64,000 nt of DNA from contig NZ_JALDPT010000025.1 of the NCBI RefSeq assembly GCF_022695515.1, positions 1-64,000 of the forward strand. The letters run 5' to 3'. Source of the DNA: Phenylobacterium aquaticum (GTDB lineage Bacteria; Pseudomonadota; Alphaproteobacteria; Caulobacterales; Caulobacteraceae). The notes beneath the pieces were generated by a model. That model had not been told where the DNA came from. It worked only from the letters and a program-made list of their open reading frames with translations, and did not search any database. The position numbers were made by a program, and so were the translations under genes. Positions 11,720-19,300 of this stretch are shown here, one piece after another (positions within the stretch are counted from its first letter, which is position 1; each line of letters begins with the position of its first letter).

Positions 11720-12427
11720 GTGCCCGAGAAGAAGCTCGCTGTAGCTCTCCAGGCTGTCGATTGGAACGCCAACATTTCGGATTTCTTGGCAGAAAAGGTA
11801 GATGTTCAAGTCGTTGCCGAAATAAACCTCCGTTTGGCGATGTGGGCTCGGCAGATTGAGGGGGCGGACTCAGGAAATCCAGCCCTTAGCTTTATCCGTG
11901 AACTGCAGGTAGCGAGTCAGCAGGTAACGGTTCTTCTGGGTCTTGCCCTTTACAAATCGGCAGCCGCGTCAATGCGGACTGTTTTCGAATCGGCGCTATA
12001 TTATACATATTTTCGAACACATCCTTCGGAACTGGCGACGCTAGTTCGCGATTCTGGATATTTTCTAGGACGTAGAGACATTACTGATTATCATAAGCTG
12101 CATACTGCCAATTTCAGCAATCTACAATCGGCGCTCGGTCTTGGGGCGAGGTCCGATAAGTGGTATAGCTATATATCTGCAATCATTCACGGCCAGATAC
12201 CCGGTTCATGGGTGTCCTCCACTGCTGTCAAGGATATCAGGAAGCACCCGGCAACGCTAGCGGTTGCAATTGAGGCATTCGCGGAGTGTGAAGAGGTGGT
12301 CCGTCGCCTATTCCTCTGCACATGTGCCCATCCATTTTGGCACGCCTTCTCAACGACTTCTAAAGAAACGTTCCTAAAAAACTTGACAGGCCAACAAAAG
12401 ACCGCGCTTGGACTCGATCAAGCCTAG
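11720..12427 (+). CDS. Unknown 235-aa helical protein, third gene of ParA island (HEPN/DUF5677-like in appearance)
   Basis: 235 aa starting at GTG 11720, 6 nt after the previous stop. All-helical and soluble. The segment ASMRTVFESALYYTYFRTHP (Arg, then Glu four residues on, in a hydrophobic helix) followed by a long helical bundle resembles the uncharacterised DUF5677-type and HEPN-like proteins often found in defence or stress loci. Candidate polar pairs include RRDITDYH (R-x5/6-H) and SAIIHGQIPG. No catalytic claim can be made from sequence alone. Strongly AT-rich codon use compared with the chromosome. The family resemblance is a weak impression. Confidence 0.82.
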   Translation: MPEKKLAVALQAVDWNANISDFLAEKVDVQVVAEINLRLAMWARQIEGADSGNPALSFIRELQVASQQVTVLLGLALYKSAAASMRTVFESALYYTYFRTHPSELATLVRDSGYFLGRRDITDYHKLHTANFSNLQSALGLGARSDKWYSYISAIIHGQIPGSWVSSTAVKDIRKHPATLAVAIEAFAECEEVVRRLFLCTCAHPFWHAFSTTSKETFLKNLTGQQKTALGLDQA

Positions 12428-12709
12428 TACCGAATTCGACGAAGGAAGGACGCTCCTTCAGCGAGCCATCCCGTACCCACGCAGTGAGATTTCCACTGAG
12501 CGTTTGGGCCAAAAGCCAGAGCCCCTAACGCGCCAACCTTTGGGGCCCTTAGAGCTCCCATTCACCTTGCCATGTCGCTCCGGAGCATTGGACATGGGTA
12601 GAAACCGGATTCGCGATGTCAACTTGAGAATATCGAGACGTTTTGCTGTGCCGTGGAGCCCAGCTCGCAACCGAGCAGCAATGACAATCCAATGGCGCGC
12701 CTGAGCCCC
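12428..12709. other. Non-coding tail of the ParA island
   Basis: 282 bp between the last island gene and the right-hand repeat. A 98-codon frame on + overlaps the previous gene and has no plausible ribosome-binding site or recognisable sequence, and a 70-codon frame lies opposite it; neither is convincing. No integrase remnant or clear structured RNA is seen. Confidence 0.5.
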
Positions 12710-12738
12710 AAAAGCAAAACGCCGCCCCGAAGGGCGGC
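12710..12738. repeat. Right direct repeat of island
   Basis: 29 bp matching 10259-10287 with two mismatches. This copy is the working one: read on the - strand it is the terminator of tRNA-Gly. Insertion next to a tRNA gene with a duplicated 3' flank is the usual signature of site-specific integration, though no integrase gene is present. Confidence 0.75.
12711..12738 (-). terminator. Intrinsic terminator of tRNA-Gly
   Basis: On the - strand: a 7-bp stem GCCGCCC/GGGCGGC closed by a TTCG tetraloop, then a T-rich tract (GTTTTGCTTTT). It begins about 21 nt after the encoded CCA end of the tRNA. C(UUCG)G loops are exceptionally stable, so this is a strong terminator. Confidence 0.9.
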
Positions 12739-12759
12739 GCTGCTGGTCCCGAACTTAAT

Positions 12760-12834
12760 TGGAGCGGGCGAAGAGATTCGAACTCTCGACCCCAACCTTG
12801 GCAAGGTTGTGCTCTACCACTGAGCTACGCCCGC
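12760..12834 (-). tRNA. tRNA-Gly(GCC)
   Basis: 75 nt including an encoded CCA. Acceptor stem GCGGGCG/CGCCCGC, D-arm AGCTCAGTGGTAGAGC, anticodon stem-loop with loop CTTGCCAAGG giving anticodon GCC, T-arm GAGAGTTCGAATCTC. All arms pair well. It lies beside the low-GC island; its terminator is duplicated at the island's far end. Confidence 0.97.
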
Positions 12835-12942
12835 ACTCCACGAAGCTGACCGTCCGGCCCGCCCCGAAATTCGAGAAGCGGGCTTATGGCAGAGGGTCGG
12901 GGTCTTTGCAAGCGGGTCCCGCGCGCAAAATCGCAGCCGCCG

Positions 12943-13686
12943 TCAGCGGCCCAGGCGCGGGGCCTTCAGACGCCGCTTGTTGACGTGCTCCTTGGGCGGC
13001 TCGGCGGCGTCCTCCGGGAACTCGCCCTTGAAGTAGAAGCGCTGCCAGGCGGTCTTCACCGCCTCCGGATCGGCCTGGAAAATCTTCTTGTTGAAGGCCG
13101 AGCGGTGCTTCTCCCACAGGCCGTACTGCTCGCGCAGCTCGGGGTTGGAGGCCATGGAGCGGATCACCGGCTGCACGTCGTCCAGCACCCGGTCCTGGAC
13201 CAGGGTGATGAAGCAGAAGGGCTCGCCCTTCTCGAAGCGCACCTTGCCCGGTCGGGTGAAGATCCAGTTCATGGTGAAGGGGAAGGGCAGCCACTCGGTC
13301 TCGACCAGACCGGCCAGGGGCTGGATGCCGTCCTTCACATGGTTGGGGGCCCCCTGGGCCATCATCGACCAGCCCGGCGGGGTGCGAAACAGATAGCCGG
13401 CGTGGAAGGTCATCACCCCGTGGCTGAAGTGCGACTTCACCAGATTGTGGAAATCTGGATTGGGCCGGTCGGGGGTGAGCTTGATGTCCTCCTGCATCAG
13501 GCCGCCGTTCCATTCGGCGGTGAAGGCGATCGGATTGAGGATCTCCCAGCCGGTGGTGTTGGCCATGGAGAGCGGCAGGCAGCGATAGGCGTGGCGGTCG
13601 TGGAAGGCGTCCATCCAGGCGCGCTGCGGGCGGCCCGGCACGATCTCCGGCGGCCGCTCGGCGGTGGGGTAGCACTCAAGCTCCAT
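12943..13686 (-). CDS. DUF6065-like protein of unknown function
   Basis: 247 aa, cytoplasmic, no signal or TM. The sequence (MELECYP...; RAWMDAFHDRHAYRCLPLSMANTTGWEIL; HFSHGVMTFHAGYLFRTPPGW) has the look of the DUF6065 family, seen in various proteobacteria and often near secondary-metabolite or oxygenase genes. The conserved His, Trp and Asp residues could suggest an enzyme, but no activity is known to me. Start chosen at ATG 13686 because AGGAG lies 6 nt upstream; the frame continues to 13719. Divergent from the prolyl-tRNA editing gene. Confidence 0.8.
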   Translation of the reverse strand: MELECYPTAERPPEIVPGRPQRAWMDAFHDRHAYRCLPLSMANTTGWEILNPIAFTAEWNGGLMQEDIKLTPDRPNPDFHNLVKSHFSHGVMTFHAGYLFRTPPGWSMMAQGAPNHVKDGIQPLAGLVETEWLPFPFTMNWIFTRPGKVRFEKGEPFCFITLVQDRVLDDVQPVIRSMASNPELREQYGLWEKHRSAFNKKIFQADPEAVKTAWQRFYFKGEFPEDAAEPPKEHVNKRRLKAPRLGR

Positions 13687-13769
13687 GGGACGCTCCTTGC
13701 GCGACTGATCTCTGCGCAAAGCTGTAGCGACCGTGGCGCGGTCCCGTCCAGTTCCGCTAAGACGGAGTC

Positions 13770-14291
13770 ATGCTGAGCCGCGCCGACCTGATCGCCTTTT
13801 TCGACGCCCACGGCGTCGACCATTCGACCACCGAGCATGAGGCCGTGTTCCGGGTGGGGGAGGGCGAGGACGTCAAGTCCGCCATCCCGGGCGCCCACAC
13901 CAAGAACCTGTTCCTGAAGGACGCCAAGGGCCGGCTGTGGCTGATCTCGGCCAAGGACGACACGGTGATCGACTTGAAGCGCCTTCATACGGTGATCGGC
14001 TCGGCCCGGTTGTCCTTCGGGTCGGCGGAGCTGATGGTCGAGACGCTCGGCGTCACGCCGGGATCGGTGACGGCCTTCTCGGTGATCAATGACACCGACC
14101 GCCAGGTGACCTTCGTGCTCGACCGGGCGCTCGCCGAGGCCGCCCAGGTGAATTTCCACCCGCTCACCAACACCGCCACCACCACTGTCAGCCAGGCGGG
14201 CTTCCGCCGCTTCCTCGCCGCCGTGGGCGTCTCGCCCCTGGTGGTCGACTTTCCGGCCATGGCGGTGGTCGAAGACGGCTTCGCGCGTTGA
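13770..14291 (+). CDS. YbaK/ProX-family prolyl-tRNA editing protein
   Basis: 173 aa. Free-standing trans-editing domain (YbaK/EbsC/PrdX type) that hydrolyses mischarged aminoacyl-tRNA, usually Ala-tRNAPro in the PrdX/ProXp-ala branch. Family features: [18 protein letters not shown] (conserved K-N-L-F), a [12 protein letters not shown] segment, and [14 protein letters not shown] before the core strand, with [11 protein letters not shown] near the end. Full length for the family. ATG start. Which misacylated tRNA it prefers cannot be read from sequence. Confidence 0.93.
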   Translation: MLSRADLIAFFDAHGVDHSTTEHEAVFRVGEGEDVKSAIPGAHTKNLFLKDAKGRLWLISAKDDTVIDLKRLHTVIGSARLSFGSAELMVETLGVTPGSVTAFSVINDTDRQVTFVLDRALAEAAQVNFHPLTNTATTTVSQAGFRRFLAAVGVSPLVVDFPAMAVVEDGFAR

Positions 14292-14366
14292 AGACCGGAC
14301 CCAAAGGGACCATTTTAGCCGCCAACGCGTTTTGATCCCCGCCGCGGCGGGAACGGGAACCACAGC

Positions 14367-15263
14367 ATGAGCCTGATCGGCGAAACCTCGGCCAAGCCGG
14401 CCGGCGACCTCATCAAGGACGGCAGCGACGCCGGCTTCATGGCCGACGTGGTCGAGGCCTCCCAGACCACGCCGGTGATCGTCGACTTCTGGGCGCCCTG
14501 GTGCGGCCCCTGCAAGCAGCTCGGCCCCTCGATCGAGAAGGCGGTCCTGGCCGCCAAGGGCAAGGTCAAGCTGGTCAAGATCGACATCGACAAGCACCCG
14601 CAATACGCCGGCCAGCTGCGCGTCCAGTCTATCCCGGCGGTGTTCGCCTTTGTCGGCGGCCGGCCGGTGGACGGCTTCATGGGCGCCCTGCCCGACAGCC
14701 AGGTGAAGCAGTTCGTCGACCGCATCGCCGGCCAGGCGCCGGCCAATGAGACCGACGAGCTCCTGGCCATGGCCAAGGAATCCCTGGAGCTCGGCGACAT
14801 CGGCGGCGCGGCCCAGGCCTATGCCCAGATCCTGCAGGGCGACCCGACCCATGTGAAGGCCCTGGGCGGCCTGGCCAAGTGCTACCTGACGGGCGGCGAC
14901 GCCGAGCGGGCGGCGGAGATCGCCGCCATGGCCCCGGCCGACGCCAAGGATCCGGACCTGGAGAGCGTCCGCGCCGCCCTGGCGCTCGCCGACGAGGCGC
15001 CCTCCGAGACCACGGAGTTCGAGCGCCGCCTGGCCGCGAACCCCGACGACCACGAGGCCCGGTTCGAGATCTCCAAGGCCCTGGCCGCCGTCGGCCGCTG
15101 GCAGGAGGCCTCGGACCACCTGCTGACCATCATCGAGAAGGACCGGACCTGGAACGACGAGGCGGCCCGCAAGCAGCTGCTCACCGTGTTCGAGGCCGCC
15201 GGCGGCGCCTCCGACATCGCCCGCCAGGGCCGCCGCCGCCTCTCCGCCATCCTGTTCTCCTGA
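14367..15263 (+). CDS. Thioredoxin-domain TPR co-chaperone (CnoX/YbbN-like)
   Basis: 298 aa. N-terminal thioredoxin fold with active site WAPWCGPCK at about residues 43-51 and a cis-Pro region (SIPAVFAFVGG), followed by TPR-like helices (about 130-298). This is the YbbN/CnoX architecture: a chaperedoxin that protects clients from over-oxidation and hands them to DnaK/GroEL. E. coli CnoX has a non-canonical SxxC site, whereas the intact CGPC here suggests real oxidoreductase activity. Heads a short + strand run with the Lon-domain and Trm112-like genes. Confidence 0.92.
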   Translation: MSLIGETSAKPAGDLIKDGSDAGFMADVVEASQTTPVIVDFWAPWCGPCKQLGPSIEKAVLAAKGKVKLVKIDIDKHPQYAGQLRVQSIPAVFAFVGGRPVDGFMGALPDSQVKQFVDRIAGQAPANETDELLAMAKESLELGDIGGAAQAYAQILQGDPTHVKALGGLAKCYLTGGDAERAAEIAAMAPADAKDPDLESVRAALALADEAPSETTEFERRLAANPDDHEARFEISKALAAVGRWQEASDHLLTIIEKDRTWNDEAARKQLLTVFEAAGGASDIARQGRRRLSAILFS

Positions 15264-15285
15264 GCCCGACGCCGAGCACCGACCC

Positions 15286-15945
15286 ATGAGCAGCTACAGG
15301 CGCGCCAGCGATCTGCCCCAGGTGATCCCGGTCTTTCCGCTGGACGGGGCCCTGCTGCTGCCGGGCGGCGACCTGCCGCTGCGCATCTTCGAGCCGCGCT
15401 ATCTGAACATGGTCGACGACGTCATGGCCGGCGACCGGATGATCGGCATGGTCCAGACCCGGGCCGGCGGCGAACGCGAGCGGCCCAATCTTTGCGCGGT
15501 GGGCTGCGCGGGGCGGATCACCAGCTTCAACGAGACCTCGGACGGCGCCTATCTGATCACCCTCACGGGAGTCTGCCGGTTCGCCCTGGGCGACGAGCTG
15601 TCCTCGCGCCTGCCCTATCGCCAGGTGCGCGCCGACTTCAGCGCCTTCGCCGCGGATCTGGAGGACGCCGACGACGACATCGGGGCCTTCGACCGCAAGC
15701 GCTTCGCCCGGGCGCTGAAGACCTATCTCAACCGCCGCGAACTCGACATCGACTGGGAGACCGCCGAGAGCGCCCCCCTGGAGAGCCTGGTCACCAGCCT
15801 GTCCATGGGCCTGCCCTTCGCCACGGTGGAGAAGCAGGCCCTGCTTGAGGCGCCGTCGCTCGAGGCCCGCTGCGAGGCGCTCACCACCCTGCTTGAGATC
15901 GACGCCCTCGAGGACGGCGGTGACGAACCCCACAGCATGCAGTAG
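15286..15945 (+). CDS. Lon protease N-terminal (substrate-binding) domain protein
   Basis: 219 aa. Stand-alone LAN domain without the AAA+ and peptidase parts of Lon. Visible hallmarks: VIPVFPLDGALLLPGGDLPLRIFEPRYLNMVDDV near the N-terminus, then GCAGRITSFNETSDGAYLITLTGVCRF. Such proteins are common beside thioredoxin-TPR genes in Alphaproteobacteria; the function is poorly known (possibly protein quality control). Starts 22 nt after the thioredoxin gene and 10 nt before the Trm112-like gene, so the three are likely an operon. Confidence 0.93.
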   Translation: MSSYRRASDLPQVIPVFPLDGALLLPGGDLPLRIFEPRYLNMVDDVMAGDRMIGMVQTRAGGERERPNLCAVGCAGRITSFNETSDGAYLITLTGVCRFALGDELSSRLPYRQVRADFSAFAADLEDADDDIGAFDRKRFARALKTYLNRRELDIDWETAESAPLESLVTSLSMGLPFATVEKQALLEAPSLEARCEALTTLLEIDALEDGGDEPHSMQ

Positions 15946-15955
15946 GTGAGAGCCC

Positions 15956-16156
15956 ATGACCGCCGACCTGCCCGCCCTGACCGCCGAGATCGATCCCCGC
16001 CTGCTGGAGATCCTGGTCTGTCCCCTCACCCACGGGCCGCTGGACTATGATCGGGCGGCCGGCGAGCTGATCAGTCGCCAGGCCAAGCTCGCCTATCCCA
16101 TCCGCGACGGCGTACCGATCATGCTGCCGGAAGAGGCCCGCGCCCTGGAGGGGTGA
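15956..16156 (+). CDS. Trm112-family zinc-ribbon-like small protein
   Basis: 66 aa. [17 protein letters not shown] and [18 protein letters not shown] are the family signatures. Eukaryotic Trm112 activates methyltransferases; bacterial versions (YcaR-like) are mostly uncharacterised. Only one Cys of the zinc-binding set is left (VCPLT), so it probably does not bind zinc. Last gene of the thioredoxin-TPR/Lon-domain run; a SAM methyltransferase is encoded 215 nt further on the same strand, a possible but unproven partner. Confidence 0.92.
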   Translation: MTADLPALTAEIDPRLLEILVCPLTHGPLDYDRAAGELISRQAKLAYPIRDGVPIMLPEEARALEG

Positions 16157-16227
16157 CCCCGCTGCGCGTTGACAGGCCGCGGGTCCCGGCCCACCGTCGG
16201 GGTCTGATCCAGCTGGAGGAGGCCTGC

Positions 16228-16266
16228 ATGACTGTCCAATTCCTCTCGCGGACCGCCGCCGCCTGA
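16228..16266 (+). CDS. Possible 12-codon leader or micro-ORF
   Basis: ATG at 16228 follows a strong ribosome-binding site (GGAGGAGG, about 6 nt away) and reads MTVQFLSRTAAA then TGA. A GC-rich hairpin (CCCGCGGGC/GCCCGGCGGG, about 16302-16325) lies between it and the methyltransferase gene. No run of a single amino acid marks it as a classical attenuator, and the hairpin lacks a T tract. Chance remains possible. Confidence 0.3.
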   Translation: MTVQFLSRTAAA

Positions 16267-16370
16267 TCTCAGGCGTCCAGGCCGTTCGCCTTCCGTGACC
16301 CCGCGGGCCTGCGCCCGGCGGGCGTCTTAGCCTGGACCCCCGCCGGGGCGACGCGATCGCGCCCGGCGTG

Positions 16371-17156
16371 ATGCGAGATGACATGACACCTGAAGACACC
16401 CTGGCGCCGAACCGCTACGGCCGGCTCTGTGCGGAGGTCTATGACCTCGACAAGCCCACCGGTTCGCTCTTCGACATCGCCTATTACGCCGCCCGCTTGC
16501 GGGACCTTGAGGGCACGATCCTGGAGGCCGCGGTAGGGACGGGCCGCCTGATGATCCCGCTCCTGGAGGCCGGGATTGCGATCGAGGGCTTTGACCATTC
16601 CGCCGAGATGCTGGCGATCTGCGCGGCGCGGGCGCAGGGGCGCGGCCTCAGTCCTGTCCTGACCCAGGCCCGGTTCCAGGACCTGGCCTTGGGGCGGCAG
16701 TTCGCGGCGATCATCGTCCCGGCCAGCTCCTTCATGCTGCTGGACCGCTTCGACGAGGCTCTGGAGGCCCTGGGGCGACTGTACGATCACCTGGAGCCCG
16801 GCGGCCGCCTGCTGGTCGACCTGCCGCCCATGAGCGCCTTCGACGGCCAGCCGCCCGAGCGCAGCTGGACGGCGGCCAATGGCGATCTCCTGACCCTGCG
16901 CTCCAGCCGCGCGGAGACCGACGTGATCGGCCAGAGGCGGGTGCATCATGACCGCTATGAGCGCTGGCGCGACGGGCGGCTGGTTGAGACCGAGATCGAG
17001 CGCTTCGCCTACCGGCTCTGGGGGATGGAGGAGTTCCGCTTCGCCCTGGCGGCGGCGGGGTTCTCCGACATCACCGTCAGCGCCAACTACCGGCCTGGCC
17101 GCCAGCCCAAGCCCGGCGATCAGATCCTCAATTTCGAGGCGGTCCGGTCCGGCTAG
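16371..17156 (+). CDS. Class I SAM-dependent methyltransferase
   Basis: About 261 aa. Rossmann methyltransferase with motif I around ILEAAVGTGRLMIPLLEAG (E-x-G-x-G), acidic loop IEGFDHSAEMLAICAARA and post-motif LEPGGRLLVDLPP. The substrate cannot be told; small-molecule methylation is typical of this subgroup. Start uncertain: GTG 16368, ATG 16371 and ATG 16383 are all in frame with no clear ribosome-binding site. Its last 4 nt overlap the converging UbiH-type gene. Confidence 0.9.
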   Translation: MRDDMTPEDTLAPNRYGRLCAEVYDLDKPTGSLFDIAYYAARLRDLEGTILEAAVGTGRLMIPLLEAGIAIEGFDHSAEMLAICAARAQGRGLSPVLTQARFQDLALGRQFAAIIVPASSFMLLDRFDEALEALGRLYDHLEPGGRLLVDLPPMSAFDGQPPERSWTAANGDLLTLRSSRAETDVIGQRRVHHDRYERWRDGRLVETEIERFAYRLWGMEEFRFALAAAGFSDITVSANYRPGRQPKPGDQILNFEAVRSG

Positions 17157-18400
17157 AGCGCCTCGCCGCGCAGCAGGCGGGGCAGGTCGCCCAGGGCCCC
17201 GCCGGCTTCCTGCATGAACATCTTCCGCGCCGGGGCGATGCGGTTGACCACCGACATGCCGACCCCGCGGGCGAGCCGCAGCAGCGGGTTGTCGTTGGAG
17301 AACAGGTGGACGAAGGCGTCCATGCCGGCCGACAGGATCACGGTGTCGAACCTGCGCCACTGGGCGTAGCGCTCCAGCACCACTTCGGAGCCGATGTCCT
17401 CGCCCAGCCTGTGGGCGTCGACCAGCACCTGGGCCAGGGCCGCGGAGCCCTTCAGCCCCATGTTCAGCCCCTGGCCGGCGATCGGGTGGTTGCCATGGGC
17501 CGCGTCGCCCAGCAGGGCCGCGCGGGGCGCATAGAAGCGTTCGGCCAGCTGCAGGCCGAGCGGATAGGCGAAGACCGGCCCCTCGACGTTCACCTCGCCC
17601 AGGAACGATCCGAACCGGCGGACCAGATGGGCGTGGAAGATCTCCGGCCGGGCGGAGGCCAGCGCCTTGGCCCGGTCCGTGGTCTCCGTCCAGACCAGGC
17701 TGGCGCGGTTGTCGGTCAGGGGCAGGATGGCGAAGGGGCCTCCCGGCAGGAAATACTCGTGGGCCACGCCCTGGTGAGGGCGCTCCATCCGCACCGTGGC
17801 GACGACGCCGGTCTGGCCATAGTCCCAGCCGATGGAGCCGATGCCCGCGGCCTCGCGCACCGGCGAGGTGCGGCCCTCGGCGCCTACCACCAGGGGCGCC
17901 TTCAGGGTGCGGCCGTCGGCCAGGGCGACCTGGGCGCCGCCGGCGTCGAGGTTGACCCCGGACACACGCGCGGGCGCCAGCACCCGGATGCCGGCCCGGC
18001 CCACGGCGGCGGCCAGGCCCGCCCGCGTGCGGCGGTTCTCCAGCATGTAGCCCAGCGGCTCGCCGTCGCTGCGATCGGCGATCTCGTCGGAATCGAAGCG
18101 CAGGAAGAAGGGCAGGGGCGCGCCCGAGGCCGCGCCCGGCGCGGTGGCGTCGGTCACCAGGATCTGTTCGATCCTCTGGGCGTGGGGCTCGATCTCGGGC
18201 GCGAGGCCGAGCGCCCGCCACTGGCGGAAATTGGCGTAGGCGATGGCCGAGGCGCGACCGTCGAAACTGGGGGCCAGCTGGTCGTCGAAGATCACCGGAT
18301 CGACCAGCAGGGGTTCGAGGCCGCCCTGCTTGAGGGCCAGGGCCAGGGTCGCCCCGGCCATGCCGGCCCCGGCGATGATCACGTCCGCGTCTGAGCTCAT
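17153..18400 (-). CDS. UbiH/UbiF/COQ6-type FAD-dependent hydroxylase
   Basis: 415 aa. FAD-binding monooxygenase that hydroxylates ubiquinone precursors. Motifs: N-terminal IIAGAGMAGATLAL (GxGxxG), middle GAEGRTSPVR, and the UbiH-family GDAAHGNHPIAGQGLNMGLKGSAAL (second FAD motif). Length fits the family. The start is ATG 18400 (MSSDADV), immediately before the Rossmann strand; the frame continues to 18502 but that part has no homologous look. Which ring position it hydroxylates cannot be read from the sequence. Divergent from the hemerythrin-like gene. Confidence 0.92.
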   Translation of the reverse strand: MSSDADVIIAGAGMAGATLALALKQGGLEPLLVDPVIFDDQLAPSFDGRASAIAYANFRQWRALGLAPEIEPHAQRIEQILVTDATAPGAASGAPLPFFLRFDSDEIADRSDGEPLGYMLENRRTRAGLAAAVGRAGIRVLAPARVSGVNLDAGGAQVALADGRTLKAPLVVGAEGRTSPVREAAGIGSIGWDYGQTGVVATVRMERPHQGVAHEYFLPGGPFAILPLTDNRASLVWTETTDRAKALASARPEIFHAHLVRRFGSFLGEVNVEGPVFAYPLGLQLAERFYAPRAALLGDAAHGNHPIAGQGLNMGLKGSAALAQVLVDAHRLGEDIGSEVVLERYAQWRRFDTVILSAGMDAFVHLFSNDNPLLRLARGVGMSVVNRIAPARKMFMQEAGGALGDLPRLLRGEAL

Positions 18401-18516
18401 GGCCGCGATATGCCGACGATCCAGGCCCCGCGTCCAGTGCCCTGCGCGAGCCTGACCATAGGAACGCGCCGCCCCCGCGACCGTTGGAGCCCTAACCCCC
18501 AAATCGGAGCCGACCC

Positions 18517-19025
18517 ATGACCGAGACCCCTGACGCCATCGCCCTGTTGAAAGCCGACCACCGCAAGGTCGCGGGCCTGTTCGAGGACTTCCAGGTCGCC
18601 AAGGGCGACGGCGCCAAGCGCAAGCTGGCCGACCAGATCTGCCTGGAGCTGACCGTCCACACCAAGATCGAGGAAGACGTCTTCTATCCCGCCTGCGAGG
18701 GCGCGGTGGAGGAGGACCTGCTGAAGGAAGCCTATGTCGAGCACGACGGCGCCAAGGTGCTGATCGCCGAGATCGAGGCCGGCGTCCGGACGACGACTTC
18801 TATGACGCCAAGGTCAAGGTGCTGTCGGAAATGATCGAGCACCACGTCGAGGAGGAGGAGAAGCGGGTCGAGGGCATGTTCGCCCAGGCGCGCAAGGCCG
18901 GCCTGGACATGGACAGCCTGGGCGCCCGTATGGCCGAGGAAAAGACCCGGCTGGTCGCCGAATACAAGAAGACCGGCCTGCCGAAGCCGGAGACCCCGAC
19001 GCTCACGGGCACGACCCTCGCGTGA
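18517..19025 (+). CDS. Hemerythrin HHE cation-binding domain protein, split by an apparent 1-bp deletion
   Basis: About 169 aa if repaired. The HHE domain has di-iron ligands in LLKADHRKV, ELTVHTKIEED, YVEHDGAK and IEHHVEEEE. The frame breaks at about 18783: the first frame runs to 18834 as nonsense, while DFYDAKVKVLSEMIEHH continues one frame back and ends at 19025. One missing G in GGCGGTCCG restores it. Likely an error, as both halves carry needed iron ligands. These proteins sense or buffer oxygen, NO or iron. Stop overlaps the next start (GTGA). Confidence 0.87.
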
Positions 19026-19300
19026 GGAACCCCTGGTTCGGCCTGGGTATGAGCGCCTGGGCCCTGGGGTTGGAGGCGACGACGGTGATCGGCCTGCGCA
19101 CGGCCAAGATCGCCGCCGGCGGCCGGCCGGGCGGCGGAGTCGCGCCTCATGGTGTCGGAAAGCTCGCCGCGGCCTGGGCGCTTCAGCTCAAGGCCGCGAC
19201 GGGGGCGCTGGGTCCGAGCCCGGCCAGCGCCACGGCGCGGACGCTCGCGCACTATCGGCGGGCGGTCCGCGCCAACCGGCGCCGGCTGCAGAGGGCCTAG
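19022..19300 (+). CDS. Small phasin-like hypothetical protein (likely two compensating indels)
   Basis: 92 aa as read, GTG start overlapping the hemerythrin stop. The N-terminus (WALGLEATTVIGLRTAKIAAGG) and C-terminus (AAWALQLKAATGA; YRRAVRANRRRL) look like a short phasin-like helical family common in Caulobacterales. In the middle, the frame as given reads GGGVAPHGVGK, but the next frame over reads AESRLMVSE, which fits the family far better. A +1 shift near 19125-19136 and a missing A in the AAA run at 19159-19161 would restore it. This suggests two local indels rather than real divergence. Function unknown. Confidence 0.7.
   Translation: MRNPWFGLGMSAWALGLEATTVIGLRTAKIAAGGRPGGGVAPHGVGKLAAAWALQLKAATGALGPSPASATARTLAHYRRAVRANRRRLQRA

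Noticed and set aside
12408..12704. 98-codon frame at the end of the ParA island as a fourth gene
   Set aside because: Overlaps the previous gene, lacks a ribosome-binding site and shows no protein-like pattern.
13497..15287. 596-codon - strand frame covering the editing, thioredoxin and DUF6065 genes
   Set aside because: Antisense shadow; the opposite strand has well-recognised proteins.
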